The position numbers and the translations under genes were made by a program. A stretch of DNA of 64,000 nucleotides from Halomonas citrativorans (GTDB taxonomy: Bacteria; Pseudomonadota; Gammaproteobacteria; Pseudomonadales; Halomonadaceae): NCBI RefSeq assembly GCF_900163645.1, contig NZ_FUKM01000003.1, positions 124,001 to 188,000 on the forward strand. Direction: 5' to 3'. Under the pieces are notes generated by a model. It was given only the letters and a program-made list of their open reading frames with translations. It was not told the DNA's origin and ran no database searches. Every line of letters begins with the position of its first letter. The stretch's first letter is position 1. Of this stretch, positions 53,198 to 63,880 are shown piece by piece.

Positions 53198-54285
53198 AGC
53201 ACGCCCTGCGGATAGGAACCTAAAACGCGAAGCTCCGAGGCGTGTAACCTTACCTCTTCCAACACGGCAGCAACGCGCGGTTCGTCAGCGTGGCCCTTAA
53301 AATCGATAAAGAATACATAGTTCCATACGCCCGTACGTGATGGGCGCGTCTCGATGCGCGTTAAATCAATATGATGCCGATGGAAAGGCTCAAGCAGGTC
53401 GTGCAGTGCGCCAGGTTGGTTACGCATGGCCACGACAATTGAGGTTTTATCATCCCCTGCCATTGGCACACGCTCACTACCAATAATCAAAAACCGGGTC
53501 GAGTTATCCGGGCGATCTTCAATTTTGTCAGCTACGCGCTCAAGCCCATACAGTTTAGCCGCCATATCACCTGCAATGGCCGCACTGTGCCATTCAGTTT
53601 TGACCAGCTTGGCAGCCTCTGCATTCGAGGAAACAGGAACCCGTTCGGCGTGCGGGTAATGCGCATCCAGCCACTTCCGGCATTGGCCAAACGACTGGGG
53701 ATGCGAATAAATGCGGGAGATTTTATCGCGACGCGTCGTATCACTAATCAGCAGGTGATGGTGAATGCGTAGCACCACCTCGCCACAAATATGGATAGAC
53801 GAATCCATAAACGTATCGAGGGTATGATTCACAACGCCTTCTGTTGAATTTTCAACAGGCACTACGCCATAGTTAACGGCACCCGCTTCTACTTCACGAA
53901 ATACTTCATCGATAGCTGCCATGGGTAGGCTAATGGCGCTTTCACCAAAGTGCTTCAGCGCCGCCTGCTGAGTAAACGTCCCTTCAGGCCCCAGATAAGC
54001 TACTTTGATCGGCTGCTCAAGCGCCAAACAAGCCGACATGATTTCTCGAAACAGCCGCGCCATTTCTTCGGAATCCAGCGGCCCCTTGTTAAGCGACATA
54101 ATACGCCGCAGCACTTGCGCTTCACGCTCAGGCCGGTAAAACACCGCATCCTTATCGTGAGCCAGCTTTACATGCGCCACTTTTTGAGCACAGTCAGCAC
54201 GCTCACTAATCAGGCGTAGTATATCGCCATCAAGTTGATCGATACGTTGGCGCAGGTCGTCCAGATTGATCGACAAGTCGGACAT
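53194..54285 (-). CDS. pheA: Chorismate mutase / prephenate dehydratase (P protein)
   Basis: 363 residues from MSDLSINLDDLRQRIDQLDG. AroQ-type mutase (about 1-90, with RLISERADCAQKVAHVK), prephenate dehydratase (YLGPEGTFTQQAALKHFG, PVENSTEGVVNHTLD, the catalytic TRFLIIG) and a C-terminal ACT domain with GALHDLL and ESRP-like IETRPSRTGVWNYVFFID that binds phenylalanine for feedback. ATG 54285 has GAGG nine bases upstream; an ATG at 54291 overlaps the serC stop. Confidence 0.96.
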   Translation of the reverse strand: MSDLSINLDDLRQRIDQLDGDILRLISERADCAQKVAHVKLAHDKDAVFYRPEREAQVLRRIMSLNKGPLDSEEMARLFREIMSACLALEQPIKVAYLGPEGTFTQQAALKHFGESAISLPMAAIDEVFREVEAGAVNYGVVPVENSTEGVVNHTLDTFMDSSIHICGEVVLRIHHHLLISDTTRRDKISRIYSHPQSFGQCRKWLDAHYPHAERVPVSSNAEAAKLVKTEWHSAAIAGDMAAKLYGLERVADKIEDRPDNSTRFLIIGSERVPMAGDDKTSIVVAMRNQPGALHDLLEPFHRHHIDLTRIETRPSRTGVWNYVFFIDFKGHADEPRVAAVLEEVRLHASELRVLGSYPQGVL

Positions 54286-54290
54286 GATCA

Positions 54291-55394
54291 TTAGCCTCTT
54301 CGCTGTTCAAAATCAGCCATAAAAGCAACCAGCGCATCAACGGCTTCTTCGGGCACTGCGTTATACAAGCTAGCACGCATGCCGCCCACGCTACGGTGCC
54401 CCTTTAGATTCAGTAGTCCCGCTTGGTCGGCCTCTTGTAAGAACGCTTTATCAAGAGCCGAATCAGCCAGCACAAACGGCACGTTCATACGCGAGCGATT
54501 AGCCACTGCAATGGGGTTGCTATAGAAATCGCTGGCATCAATGGCGCTATAAAGCTTTTCCGCTTTACGCTGATTAATGGCATCCATAGCCACCAAGCCA
54601 CCGACATCATCACGTAACCACTGGAATACAAGCCCTGCCAGGTACCACGCATAGGTTGGCGGCGTATTCACCATCGACCCAGCGTCTGCGAGCATTTGGT
54701 AATCAAACAGCGAAGGAGTATTGGGGACCGCCCGGCCGAGCAAATCATCACGCACTACGGCAAGGGTTAAACCTGCCGGCCCAATATTTTTTTGTGCCCC
54801 AGCAAAGATAACGCCAAAGTCTGCGACATTAATGGGCTTGGACATAATATTGGATGACATATCGCAGACCAACGGCACATGCTGGCCATCTTCGCGCACA
54901 ACTTGCGGCGTATAGTCAAATTCCAACCCGCCAATCGTCTCATTGGAGGTGTAGTGCAGATAGGCCGCATCCGCACTTAGCGTCAACGAATCCTGGGAAG
55001 GTACAGCCACATACCCACCAGCCTCACTGTTTCCAGCCAAGTGGCACGCATAGCCAAGTCGCTTGACTTCACTAATGGCTTTTTTGCCCCAAATGCCCGT
55101 TTGGATAAAGTTGGCACTACCGCCTTGGCCCAGCAGGTTCATCGGCAGCATAGCAAACTGCATGCTGGCGCCCCCCTGCAGGAACAGCACTTTATAGTTG
55201 TCGGGCACACTTAGCAGTTGGCGGAAATCGGCTTCCGCCTGCTCTGCAATGGCTATAAACTCATCGCTGCGATGGCTCATCTCCATAACGGATAAGCCAC
55301 GCCCTTGGTAATCTACCAGCTCGTTGCGGGCCCTTTCGAGCACCGCAACAGGCAGGGCCGCTGGCCCTGCACAAAAGTTATAGTGACGTGTCAT
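54291..55394 (-). CDS. serC: Phosphoserine aminotransferase
   Basis: 367 residues from [23 protein letters not shown] lysine in [32 protein letters not shown] and YVHYCxNET-like [12 protein letters not shown] bind substrate and cofactor. It makes phosphoserine (and phosphohydroxythreonine for vitamin B6). The start lies 17 bp inside the gyrA 3' end, so reinitiation is expected. First biosynthetic gene of the supraoperon. Confidence 0.96.
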   Translation of the reverse strand: MTRHYNFCAGPAALPVAVLERARNELVDYQGRGLSVMEMSHRSDEFIAIAEQAEADFRQLLSVPDNYKVLFLQGGASMQFAMLPMNLLGQGGSANFIQTGIWGKKAISEVKRLGYACHLAGNSEAGGYVAVPSQDSLTLSADAAYLHYTSNETIGGLEFDYTPQVVREDGQHVPLVCDMSSNIMSKPINVADFGVIFAGAQKNIGPAGLTLAVVRDDLLGRAVPNTPSLFDYQMLADAGSMVNTPPTYAWYLAGLVFQWLRDDVGGLVAMDAINQRKAEKLYSAIDASDFYSNPIAVANRSRMNVPFVLADSALDKAFLQEADQAGLLNLKGHRSVGGMRASLYNAVPEEAVDALVAFMADFEQRRG

Positions 55395-58083
55395 CAGTCG
55401 CCGTGTCCTGTGCGCTGTCGCCCGCGTTGTCTTGCTCACCCTCTTCATCCAGTGCTTCCAGCTCACTGTCACCAGGTTCATCAACACGAACAGTTTTAAC
55501 CAGTTTTTCTTCTTTACCCAGACGGATTAGCATAACGCCCTGGGTGTTGCGTGAGGTGGTAGACACCTCTTCCACACGCGTACGTACCAGCGTTCCACGG
55601 TCCGTAATCAGCATCATCTCATCGCTGTCATAAACCTGCATGGCCGCCACAAGGGAGCCGTTACGCTCGCTGGTCTGCATGGCGATAACACCCTGACCAC
55701 CACGACCGCGTAGCGGGAACTCTTCCAGGCGTGTGCGCTTGCCATAACCATTTTCGCTGGCCGTTAGAATGTAAATCTGGCCTTCTGCTTGTGTGCTTTC
55801 GGCAACCGTTTCGTCTGCACCATCAACATCCGTATCCGCCTCAGCATCAATCTGCTGGCTCTTGGGAATGATCAGGCTGATAACCTCAGCACCCTCTGCC
55901 AAGCGCATGCCACGCACGCCGCGAGCGGTGCGGCCCATTGCGCGAACATTACCCTCTTCAAAACGGATCGCTTTACCGTTAGAAGAGAGCATCATGGCGT
56001 GATCAGAGCCTGACGTAATAACAGCACCCACCAGGCGGTCGCCCTCTTCAAGATCAATGGCGATCAAACCAACGCTGCGCGGACGCGAGAACTGCTCCAG
56101 GCTGGTACGTTTCACCGTACCATTGGCGGTCGCAAAGAAAATATAGTGCTCGGGGTCGTAGTCACGCACCGGCAAGATGGCGTTAACCGATTCACCCTCT
56201 TCAAGCGGCAGCATATTGACCAGCGGTTTACCCCGCGAACCGCGACTGGCGGATGGCATCTCGTACACTTTCAGCCAATACACTTTACCGCGGTTGGAGA
56301 ACAGCAGAACGGTGTCATGGGTCGAAGCAACGAGTAGATGCTCAATCACATCCTCATCTTTCATCGATGTTGCCGACTTACCGCGCCCACCACGCCGCTG
56401 CGCTTGGTAATCCGAAAGCGGCTGAGTTTTGGCATAGCCCGAACGCGACACGGTGACCACCATGTCTTCTTCGGCGATCAAATCTTCGATCGAGAGATCC
56501 AGATGGCTTGCCTGAATTTCTGTACGACGATCATTACCATACTGGTCGCGCACGGCATGCAGCTCTTCACGAATCACTTCCATTAGCCGGTCGGCCGAGG
56601 CAAGAATTTCGGTGAGTTCTGCAATTTTCTCAAGAATAGAGAGGTACTCATTGAGCAGCTTCTCGGTCTCAAGACCGGTCAGACGATGTAGGCGCAGCTC
56701 AAGGATGGCCTGCGCTTGAGCAGGCGACAGGCGATATTCGGTCGCGGAAGGGTTAAGACCAAAGCTTTCATCCAGCTCTTCCGGCTTGCACGAGGTAGCA
56801 CCCGCCCGCTCAAGCATGCCGGTGACCTGCCCCGGCTGCCATGTTTTCGCCAGTAGCTTCTCTTTCGCCTCGGCTGCACTGGGCGAGGCTTTGATCATCT
56901 CGATAATGTCGTCAATGTTCGAGATAGCCACCGCCAGACCTTCAAGAAGATGACCACGCTCACGGGCTTTTTTAAGTTCAAAGAGTGTCCGGCGCGTCAC
57001 TACCTCACGGCGGTGACGGATAAACGCCTCCAGCATCTCTTTTAGGTTCAACGTGCGTGGCTGGCCATTCTCCAGCGCCACCATGTTGATACCAAATACG
57101 TTCTGAAGCTGTGTCTGAGCAAAGAGATTATTAACGACGACTTCACCCGATTCGCCACGCTTAATCTCAATGACCACGCGCAAGCCGTCCTTGTCCGACT
57201 CGTCGCGTAGCTCAGCAATACCTTCTATTTTCTTCTCTTTGACTAGTTCGGCGATTTTTTCAATCAAGCGTGCCTTGTTCACCTGATAAGGCAGCTCGGT
57301 AATGATGATGTGGTCACGGCCGGTTTTATCATGATGCTCAATCGTATGGCTAGCGCGCACGTGGATGCGGCCACGCCCGGTGCGATACGCATCTAAAATG
57401 CCAGCACGGCCGTTGATAATCCCCGCTGTGGGGAAATCAGGGCCAGGGATGTACGCCATCAAGTCATCAATCGACAGCGTGTAGTCATCAATCAGCGCTA
57501 AACAGCCGTCAATCACTTCACGCATATTATGCGGCGGAATATTGGTTGCCATGCCCACGGCAATGCCCGACGAGCCGTTAATCAGCAGGTTGGGGACTTT
57601 AGTAGGCAAAACGGCAGGAATGCGTTCGGTGCCGTCGTAGTTATCGACCCAATCGACGGTATCTTTCTCAAGATCGGCAAGCAGCTCATGCGACAGACGC
57701 GACATGCGCACTTCGGTATAACGCATGGCAGCAGCGTTATCACCATCGATAGAACCGAAGTTACCCTGGCCATCGACCAGAACGTGGCGCATTGAGAAGT
57801 GCTGCGCCATACGTACGATAGTGTCGTAAACCGCACTATCACCATGCGGGTGATATTTACCGATGACATCGCCGACAACACGCGCCGATTTCTTGTACGG
57901 TTTATTCCAGTCATTACCCAGTTCATGCATGGCGAAGAGCACACGCCTATGAACAGGTTTCAAACCGTCACGCACATCGGGTAGCGCGCGGCCGATAATG
58001 ACACTCATCGCATAGTCGAGATACGACTGTTTGAGCTCGTCTTCAATATTGACGGGCAAGATTTCTCTGGCGATGTCACCCAT
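55378..58083 (-). CDS. gyrA: DNA gyrase subunit A
   Basis: 901 residues. Catalytic Tyr122 in RYTEVRMS; the quinolone-determining region [11 protein letters not shown] carries Ser83 and Asp87, the susceptible-type residues. The C-terminal pinwheel shows six GyrA blades, including the GyrA-box QRRGGRGK at blade 1, and ends in an acidic tail. With GyrB it introduces negative supercoils. It heads the serC-pheA-tyrA/aroA-cmk-rpsA cluster, the order known from Pseudomonas. Confidence 0.98.
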   Translation of the reverse strand: MGDIAREILPVNIEDELKQSYLDYAMSVIIGRALPDVRDGLKPVHRRVLFAMHELGNDWNKPYKKSARVVGDVIGKYHPHGDSAVYDTIVRMAQHFSMRHVLVDGQGNFGSIDGDNAAAMRYTEVRMSRLSHELLADLEKDTVDWVDNYDGTERIPAVLPTKVPNLLINGSSGIAVGMATNIPPHNMREVIDGCLALIDDYTLSIDDLMAYIPGPDFPTAGIINGRAGILDAYRTGRGRIHVRASHTIEHHDKTGRDHIIITELPYQVNKARLIEKIAELVKEKKIEGIAELRDESDKDGLRVVIEIKRGESGEVVVNNLFAQTQLQNVFGINMVALENGQPRTLNLKEMLEAFIRHRREVVTRRTLFELKKARERGHLLEGLAVAISNIDDIIEMIKASPSAAEAKEKLLAKTWQPGQVTGMLERAGATSCKPEELDESFGLNPSATEYRLSPAQAQAILELRLHRLTGLETEKLLNEYLSILEKIAELTEILASADRLMEVIREELHAVRDQYGNDRRTEIQASHLDLSIEDLIAEEDMVVTVSRSGYAKTQPLSDYQAQRRGGRGKSATSMKDEDVIEHLLVASTHDTVLLFSNRGKVYWLKVYEMPSASRGSRGKPLVNMLPLEEGESVNAILPVRDYDPEHYIFFATANGTVKRTSLEQFSRPRSVGLIAIDLEEGDRLVGAVITSGSDHAMMLSSNGKAIRFEEGNVRAMGRTARGVRGMRLAEGAEVISLIIPKSQQIDAEADTDVDGADETVAESTQAEGQIYILTASENGYGKRTRLEEFPLRGRGGQGVIAMQTSERNGSLVAAMQVYDSDEMMLITDRGTLVRTRVEEVSTTSRNTQGVMLIRLGKEEKLVKTVRVDEPGDSELEALDEEGEQDNAGDSAQDTATDDTSL

Positions 58084-58226
58084 GAAAGTCAGATCCTTTG
58101 CACTGCATTGGCACTGCGAGAGTTGAAAGCGCTAAAAGTACCGCCTTTAAAAAGACGATGCGCAGATACTGCTACATCATACCACTGCATCCGCACCAAG
58201 GGCAGCCAGGACACTCCCCTTGATTA

Positions 58227-58661
58227 TTAAGGCGTAAACTGCTCTTTGGTAAGTAGTAATGCATTCAGCCGCTCGGCAAGCTCATTTTCAATCACCGAGG
58301 CTTTATTCGCCCGCATATCGAGAAGAACAAACGTAAGATCGGCCTGCGCTACTAATACACCATCGCTTCGATAGATGCGGTGATGACACAGCGCACGGCG
58401 CTCACCTACCTCTACAATACCCGTCAGAATAGTCAGGTCATCGCCCTGAACGGCGGCGGCGCGGTAGTCAATGTTAAGATTTACCACCACAAACGCCCGC
58501 CCCGCCTGATGGAGTTCGCCAATCATCGCTGGGTACTCATCAAAAAACGCCCAGCGCCCTTCCTCCATAAACTCTAGATAGCGGGCATTATTGACATGCC
58601 CATAGCCGTCCAAGTGGTAGCCACGTACACGCAACTGAGCGCGAGAAGGTGATACCGTCAT
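58227..58661 (-). CDS. Acyl-CoA thioesterase (4HBT hotdog fold)
   Basis: 144 residues with the 4-hydroxybenzoyl-CoA thioesterase motif GYHLDGYGHVNNARYLEFMEEGR, where the aspartate and the GHVNN loop form the active site, and AVVQGD-like AAAVQGDDLTILTGIV strands. Members hydrolyse medium or long acyl-CoA (YbgC/FadM-like). It lies 143 bp upstream of gyrA on the same strand. Substrate not decided. Confidence 0.88.
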   Translation of the reverse strand: MTVSPSRAQLRVRGYHLDGYGHVNNARYLEFMEEGRWAFFDEYPAMIGELHQAGRAFVVVNLNIDYRAAAVQGDDLTILTGIVEVGERRALCHHRIYRSDGVLVAQADLTFVLLDMRANKASVIENELAERLNALLLTKEQFTP

Positions 58662-58820
58662 AACAACTCCTTTTCCAAGCTCAAGATAACAGGCCCATTA
58701 GCCACCACCTCAATCAAACACAGGTTTAAAACACATACAACTTATACCTAAGCGGCAAGGTGCTGGCAGGAACGCCCCTCTTTCGACATAATGTGCCACC
58801 TTTTGGATAGGACTGGTGAC

Positions 58821-59759
58821 ATGTGGTTTAAGCACCTGCATTTATATCGCCTACATGGCGCCCCTGAACTCGACAGTTCAACGCTTGCCGACGCATTACA
58901 AGCGCATGCGGCCAAACCGCTCGGCAATGCGGATGCTCGCCGACTAGGCTGGACAGCACCAGCAGGCCGCCTTGGCGGCGGTCAACTGCTACATGAAATT
59001 CAGGGCCACCGGCTATTATCCGTGCTGCGTCAAGAACGCCTGCTACCTGCCTCTGTTGTCAAAGAGGAAGTCGACGACCAGGTCGCTGATATAGAGGCGC
59101 GCGAAGGTCGCAAGGTGACGCGCAAAGAGAAAACCGCGCTTAAAGAGCAGGTGACGGAAGCACTTCTGCCTCGTGCCTTTGTACGCAGCCAAAAAATTGA
59201 CCTTTGGTGGGACACACGACGCCACTTGATCGGTATCAATGCCAGCTCTCGTACCCGTGCTGAAGACTTACTAGACCTATTGCGAGAAACCTTAGGCAGC
59301 CTCAAGGCAACGCCCTTGTCATCCCAAACACTGCCTATTCGTGCGATGACGACATGGCTTGGCGACCCCGCTAGCCGCCCAGCAGATTTACAGCTGGGTG
59401 ACCAGGTGGAACTTAAAGCCAAAGGCGACGATGGCGTTCTCCGCGCTATCCAGGTCGACCTGGATAGCGATGAGATCCAACAACTACTAGAGAGCGGACG
59501 TCAAGCCAGTAAGCTCGCCATGAGTCTTGAAGGCCGATTGAGCTTCGTTCTGCATGATGACCTGGCTCTGAAATCGTTGCGTTTTGGTGATGCCTTGATT
59601 GAAGAGGCTGACCATGCTGACGACGGCGATGACGCTCTGGCCCGGCTTGAAACCGACTTTATTTTGATGGCCCAAGCGTTATCCAATGACGTTGTTCGTC
59701 TGATAGAGTGGCTGGGTGGTGAAAACAAGCAGGAACCTGCTGCCCCGTTAGGTAACTAA
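58821..59759 (+). CDS. rdgC: Recombination-associated protein RdgC
   Basis: 312 residues from MWFKHLHLYRLHG. RdgC forms a ring dimer that encircles DNA and limits RecA. Family blocks: LGWTAPAGRLGGGQLLHEIQG, LRQERLLPASVVKEEVDDQV, PRAFVRSQKIDLWWDTR and MTTWLGDPASRPADLQLGDQ. AGGA lies eight bases before ATG 58821; ten upstream codons in the open frame are not conserved. It is divergent from the thioesterase gene. Confidence 0.96.
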   Translation: MWFKHLHLYRLHGAPELDSSTLADALQAHAAKPLGNADARRLGWTAPAGRLGGGQLLHEIQGHRLLSVLRQERLLPASVVKEEVDDQVADIEAREGRKVTRKEKTALKEQVTEALLPRAFVRSQKIDLWWDTRRHLIGINASSRTRAEDLLDLLRETLGSLKATPLSSQTLPIRAMTTWLGDPASRPADLQLGDQVELKAKGDDGVLRAIQVDLDSDEIQQLLESGRQASKLAMSLEGRLSFVLHDDLALKSLRFGDALIEEADHADDGDDALARLETDFILMAQALSNDVVRLIEWLGGENKQEPAAPLGN

Positions 59760-59815
59760 AGGGTTGATCGAGCTGCTATGAATTGTTCTTTATTGTCTAT
59801 CATCCTACGGATCGC

Positions 59816-61000
59816 ATGACTCATCACAACGACGCACCCAACGCACTGAACGCCGCTGACCCATGGGCGGATATACGCCCTTATACGGACAACGAAGTAG
59901 CCGATGTTCTCGCGCGCCTGGCCCGCGATAGCGAGCTTCTTGATGCGCTTACTCGCTTTCGCCTTCCCCGCATGGCGCGCTGGGTTCCGCCGCTTGCCCG
60001 AAAGCTTGCAAGCCACGCGATACAGCGTGAAGTAAAAGGCGTAGCAACGGTACGTGATTTTCAAATGCGCATCGCAAGCTACATGGATCGCATGATCCGC
60101 ACCACCACCGATGCGTTTGAAGTTGCAGGCCTGGATAAGCTCGATCCAAATAGTGCTTATCTCTTTATTGGCAATCACCGGGATATTTCACTCGACCCCG
60201 CGTTCGTTAACTATGCACTCTATCAGGCGGGCCGCGATACGGTGCGCATTGCCATTGGCGACAACCTACTTAAAAAGCCGTATGTCACTGATCTAATGCG
60301 GCTCAATAAAAGCTTTATCGTCCCCAGAAGTGCGCGCGGAAAGCGTGCCATGCTGGCAGCGTACCAACAGCTTTCTGCTTATATTCGTTACTCAATTACC
60401 GATGACCAGCACTCCATCTGGATGGCTCAGCGTGAAGGCCGCGCCAAAAACGGCATTGACCGCACCGACCCCGCTATTATCAAGATGCTGACCATGGCCA
60501 AGCGTAATGCCGAGCGAGATATGGTGTTTGGTGAAGCGGTAGCCGAACTCAAGCTGGTGCCTGTCTCGATTAGCTATGAATATGACCCTTGCGACGTGCA
60601 AAAAGCGCAGGAGCTACACGACGTGGCAACAGAAGGTAGCTATGCTAAAAGTGAATTTGAAGATATTCGCTCTATCGTTGCTGGCATTACCGGTGATAAA
60701 GGCAGAGTACAGCTGCGTTTTGGCTCCCCGGTAGGCGCCGACATGGCGACTCCCGATGAAGTAGCCGCAGAGATTGATCGTCAGGTTATCGGTGGCTACC
60801 GCCTCTTCCCAAGCCACTATTTAGCCCTGGAAGCACTCGGTGAGGCGCCGGAGCTGGTTGCCCGTAAAACCATCACTCGCCAGGACCGCGAACGTTTCCA
60901 GGCGCGAATGGCAGCGGTGCCTGAGAATCTGCGTCCTTACTGGCTAGCTCAGTATGCCAATCCGGTAAAACACAAAGCAGGCCGTTTAACGTTAAAGTAG
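59816..61000 (+). CDS. 1-acylglycerol-3-phosphate O-acyltransferase-like protein
   Basis: 394 residues. Acyltransferase region in the middle: FIGNHRDISLDPAFVN, then FIVPRSARGKRAMLAAYQQL, IWMAQREGRAKNGIDRTDPA (the EGR substrate motif) and LVPVSISYEYDPCD. The aspartate is six rather than five residues after the histidine, a spacing this long-form group appears to share. A helical N-terminal region (about 1-110) and a long C-terminal extension set it apart from PlsC. The start chosen is ATG 59816, 56 bp behind rdgC. Confidence 0.85.
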   Translation: MTHHNDAPNALNAADPWADIRPYTDNEVADVLARLARDSELLDALTRFRLPRMARWVPPLARKLASHAIQREVKGVATVRDFQMRIASYMDRMIRTTTDAFEVAGLDKLDPNSAYLFIGNHRDISLDPAFVNYALYQAGRDTVRIAIGDNLLKKPYVTDLMRLNKSFIVPRSARGKRAMLAAYQQLSAYIRYSITDDQHSIWMAQREGRAKNGIDRTDPAIIKMLTMAKRNAERDMVFGEAVAELKLVPVSISYEYDPCDVQKAQELHDVATEGSYAKSEFEDIRSIVAGITGDKGRVQLRFGSPVGADMATPDEVAAEIDRQVIGGYRLFPSHYLALEALGEAPELVARKTITRQDRERFQARMAAVPENLRPYWLAQYANPVKHKAGRLTLK

Positions 61001-61121
61001 TAGGCTAAATCACTGGCCTAAACGTAGACAAGCCATACTCGCTGCACTAAAAATGCTATGGTCAATGCATGGACTGGCTTCGCTTGATAATCAGCTCAAG
61101 CGCCGCGTTAAGGAGACTCTT

Positions 61122-61403
61122 ATGTCTGCATCAGAAATTCAAAAAACACGTATTATTAATGAACTGCGCGGTTTCATACGCAAACTGCTTCAAGATCCTG
61201 ACATTCTTGGTCAGTCGCTGGTAATCGCGCGCCAGCAATTAAGCGAAGGCAGCAGCCCGGCAGTAATGGCGCGAATCGCCAATGAGATATCTGGCACTAC
61301 CAGTGTCCATATTCCGGAAGATCCTGCCGAGCACTCAGAGGCTGACAAACTGTTTTTAGAGCTTTTAAAAGAGGTCGTTCAAGAAGAGCAAGCACTTTAC
61401 TAA
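61122..61403 (+). CDS. Small helical protein, 94 residues, unknown
   Basis: Begins MSASEIQKTRIINELRGFIR, continues KLLQDPDILGQSLVIARQQL and ends with an acidic helix ADKLFLELLKEVVQEEQALY. AAGGAGACTCTT precedes ATG 61122, a clear start that excludes the longer open frame from 61053. All-alpha prediction; no cysteine or membrane span. It stands between the acyltransferase and metG. No family recognised. Confidence 0.75.
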   Translation: MSASEIQKTRIINELRGFIRKLLQDPDILGQSLVIARQQLSEGSSPAVMARIANEISGTTSVHIPEDPAEHSEADKLFLELLKEVVQEEQALY

Positions 61404-61531
61404 CAACCCGACATCAAGACTGCACGCGCTTTAACGTCAATTTAAACGCCTGCATCGTACCTTGTTACCGGCCATCTGCCGGCTAACTTCGCCGTTTTAT
61501 TGTTATCGCCTAACCGGAATTATCATTCACC

Positions 61532-63568
61532 ATGTCTAACTCTGCCACGCGCAATATTCTGGTGACCAGCGCGCTCCCCTACGCTAACGGAGCGATCCAC
61601 CTCGGTCACTTACTTGAATATATCCAAACCGATATCTGGGTACGTTTTCAGAAAAGCCGTGGCCAGCAGTGCTACTACGTTTGCGCCGACGACGCTCATG
61701 GTACGGCCATCATGCTGCGTGCCGAGCAGGAAGGCATTACGCCTGAAGCCTTGATTGACCGCGTCTCACGCGATCACCAGGAAGACTTCGCTCGCTTCAA
61801 CGTTGACTTTGATAACTACCATTCCACGCATTCGGAAGAGAACCGGCACCTCAGTGAGGTTATCTATAAGCGTCTGCGTGATAAAGGCCATATCGCCACC
61901 CGCGATATAGAGCAGATGTACGACCCGCAAAAAGGCCTGTTCCTGGCGGACCGTTTCATCAAAGGCACCTGTCCAAAATGTGGCACTGACGACCAGTACG
62001 GTGATAATTGCGAAAAGTGTGGTGCCACTTACACCCCCGCTGATTTGATCAATCCAGTATCCGCCATTTCCGGCGCAACTCCGGAAGTACGCTCTTCAAC
62101 CCATTACTTCTTTAAATTGCCGGACTTTGCCGAGTTCCTGCAGCGTTGGATCAACGATGGCCACGTGCAGCCACAGATTCGTAACAAGCTGATGGAGTGG
62201 TTTGAATCAGGCTTTAACGAATGGGATATCTCCCGTGATGCGCCCTATTTCGGGTTTGAAATCCCCGACGCGCCGGGCAAATACTTTTATGTATGGCTTG
62301 ATGCCCCTATCGGTTACTTAGCCAGCTTCAAGAATTTGTGTGATCGTGACGGCATTGATTTCGATAGCTACTGGAATAAAGACTCCAACGCCGAGGTCTA
62401 CCACTTTATTGGGAAAGACATTGTCTATTTCCACGCGCTTTTCTGGCCAGCCATGCTGCATGGCGCTGATTTACGCACGCCCACTGCGGTAAATTGCCAC
62501 GGCTTTTTGACCGTAGATGGTGCCAAAATGTCGAAGTCGCGCGGCACCTTTATCAAGGCTGCGACCTATGCCGATTACTTGAATCCCGAGTACTTGCGCT
62601 ATTACTTCGCTGCAAAGCTGACGTCCAAAGTGGATGACCTGGACCTCAACCTGGATGATTTTGCCGCACGGGTTAACTCAGACCTCGTGGGTAAAGTGGT
62701 TAACATTGCCAGCCGCTGCGCCGGGTTCGTTAAAAAGTTAGGTGGCGGCACCCTTTCAGCGCACTGCGCCGAACCTCAGATGGTCGCTCGATTTATTGCC
62801 GCGGGCGATGAGATCGCTGAAGATTTTGAAGCACGCGAATTTAGCCGCGCCATGCGTAAAATCATGGAGCTGGCGGATGAAGCCAATACCTACATTGCTG
62901 AGAAAGAGCCTTGGGCGCTCGCTAAGCAAGATGGCCGTGCCCAAGAAGTGCTCGAGATTTGTTCCGTCGGCATCAACCTCTTCCGCCAGCTGATGGTGTA
63001 CTTAGCCCCCGTGGTACCCACCATGGCCGCTCAGGCACAAGTCTTCTTGAAGCTTGATTCACTTAACTGGGAAAGCCGTCATAATGTGCTGGTTAATCAT
63101 GAGGTGGAGAAATTCAAACCTCTTATGACCCGCGTAGAGCGTGACAAAATTGACGCCATGATTGAAGCCTCCAAGGAGGATCTGGTGGAAGAGCAAAAGC
63201 TTAAAGAAGCTCCCAAAGGGCCTCTAGCAGACGACCCCATTGCCGCCGAAATTAGCTTTGACGACTTTGCCAAGGTAGATCTGCGCATTGCCCGGATTAC
63301 TAAGGCACAGTACGTAGAGGGCGCGGACAAGCTGCTGCAATTAACGCTGGATTTAGGCGGTGAAACCCGCAACGTTTTCTCCGGCATTCGCAGCGCCTAT
63401 GCGCCTGAGGCGCTTGAGGGACGTCTTACCGTCATGGCAGCCAACCTTGCGCCGCGTAAAATGCGTTTTGGTCTTTCCGAAGGCATGGTGCTTGCCTCCG
63501 CCAATAAAGACGGCATTTATCTGCTTTCACCTGACGCTGGTGCCGAACCCGGCCAACGTGTAATGTAG
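61532..63568 (+). CDS. metG: Methionine-tRNA ligase
   Basis: 678 residues. Class I signatures HLGH (23-26, HIGH) and KMSKS near residue 333; a zinc knuckle [18 protein letters not shown]; and a C-terminal tRNA-binding domain (about 570-678, [20 protein letters not shown]) that dimerises the enzyme, as in E. coli MetG. It charges both initiator and elongator tRNA-Met. A hairpin follows the gene. Confidence 0.98.
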   Translation: MSNSATRNILVTSALPYANGAIHLGHLLEYIQTDIWVRFQKSRGQQCYYVCADDAHGTAIMLRAEQEGITPEALIDRVSRDHQEDFARFNVDFDNYHSTHSEENRHLSEVIYKRLRDKGHIATRDIEQMYDPQKGLFLADRFIKGTCPKCGTDDQYGDNCEKCGATYTPADLINPVSAISGATPEVRSSTHYFFKLPDFAEFLQRWINDGHVQPQIRNKLMEWFESGFNEWDISRDAPYFGFEIPDAPGKYFYVWLDAPIGYLASFKNLCDRDGIDFDSYWNKDSNAEVYHFIGKDIVYFHALFWPAMLHGADLRTPTAVNCHGFLTVDGAKMSKSRGTFIKAATYADYLNPEYLRYYFAAKLTSKVDDLDLNLDDFAARVNSDLVGKVVNIASRCAGFVKKLGGGTLSAHCAEPQMVARFIAAGDEIAEDFEAREFSRAMRKIMELADEANTYIAEKEPWALAKQDGRAQEVLEICSVGINLFRQLMVYLAPVVPTMAAQAQVFLKLDSLNWESRHNVLVNHEVEKFKPLMTRVERDKIDAMIEASKEDLVEEQKLKEAPKGPLADDPIAAEISFDDFAKVDLRIARITKAQYVEGADKLLQLTLDLGGETRNVFSGIRSAYAPEALEGRLTVMAANLAPRKMRFGLSEGMVLASANKDGIYLLSPDAGAEPGQRVM

Positions 63569-63588
63569 CCGACCTTCAAGCACTTCCG

Positions 63589-63620
63589 GGGGGTAGAGAC
63601 GACCAAGTTCTACCCCCTTC
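63589..63620 (+). terminator. Terminator after metG
   Basis: GGGGGTAGA (63589-63597) pairs with TCTACCCCC (63609-63617), followed by TTCTT; the T-run is short, so efficiency is uncertain. Confidence 0.6.
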
Positions 63621-63673
63621 TTACGTGTATTGCTTAATAAACCTTTTAAAAGACTCTCCGTTTAGGCCTGATT

Positions 63674-63880
63674 ATGCATCGGCACTTCTCTCAATCACTG
63701 CGTTTTCAATTGTTAGTAGCGTTGAGTGGTGTGCTCTTGCTCGCACTATGCTCGTTAGTCATGATGAGCATCGCCGATCAAGTGCTTTCTAATGCCAAAA
63801 CGGCAGGACATCATCAGGTCAAGATATTCACACTGCCTAACGCTGATTTTTCTGTTGTCAGCCACGATACGTCGCTATGA
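63674..63880 (+). CDS. Small single-span membrane protein preceding rsxA
   Basis: 68 residues: [20 protein letters not shown] starts a basic N terminus and one membrane helix (about 10-34, [20 protein letters not shown]), followed by [15 protein letters not shown]. The layout looks like the first helix of a sensor or chemoreceptor, so it may be a truncated gene. Its TGA overlaps the rsxA ATG (ATGA), which supports real translation and coupling. No strong ribosome site is visible before ATG 63674. Not recognised as a known Rnf/Rsx component. Confidence 0.45.
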   Translation: MHRHFSQSLRFQLLVALSGVLLLALCSLVMMSIADQVLSNAKTAGHHQVKIFTLPNADFSVVSHDTSL

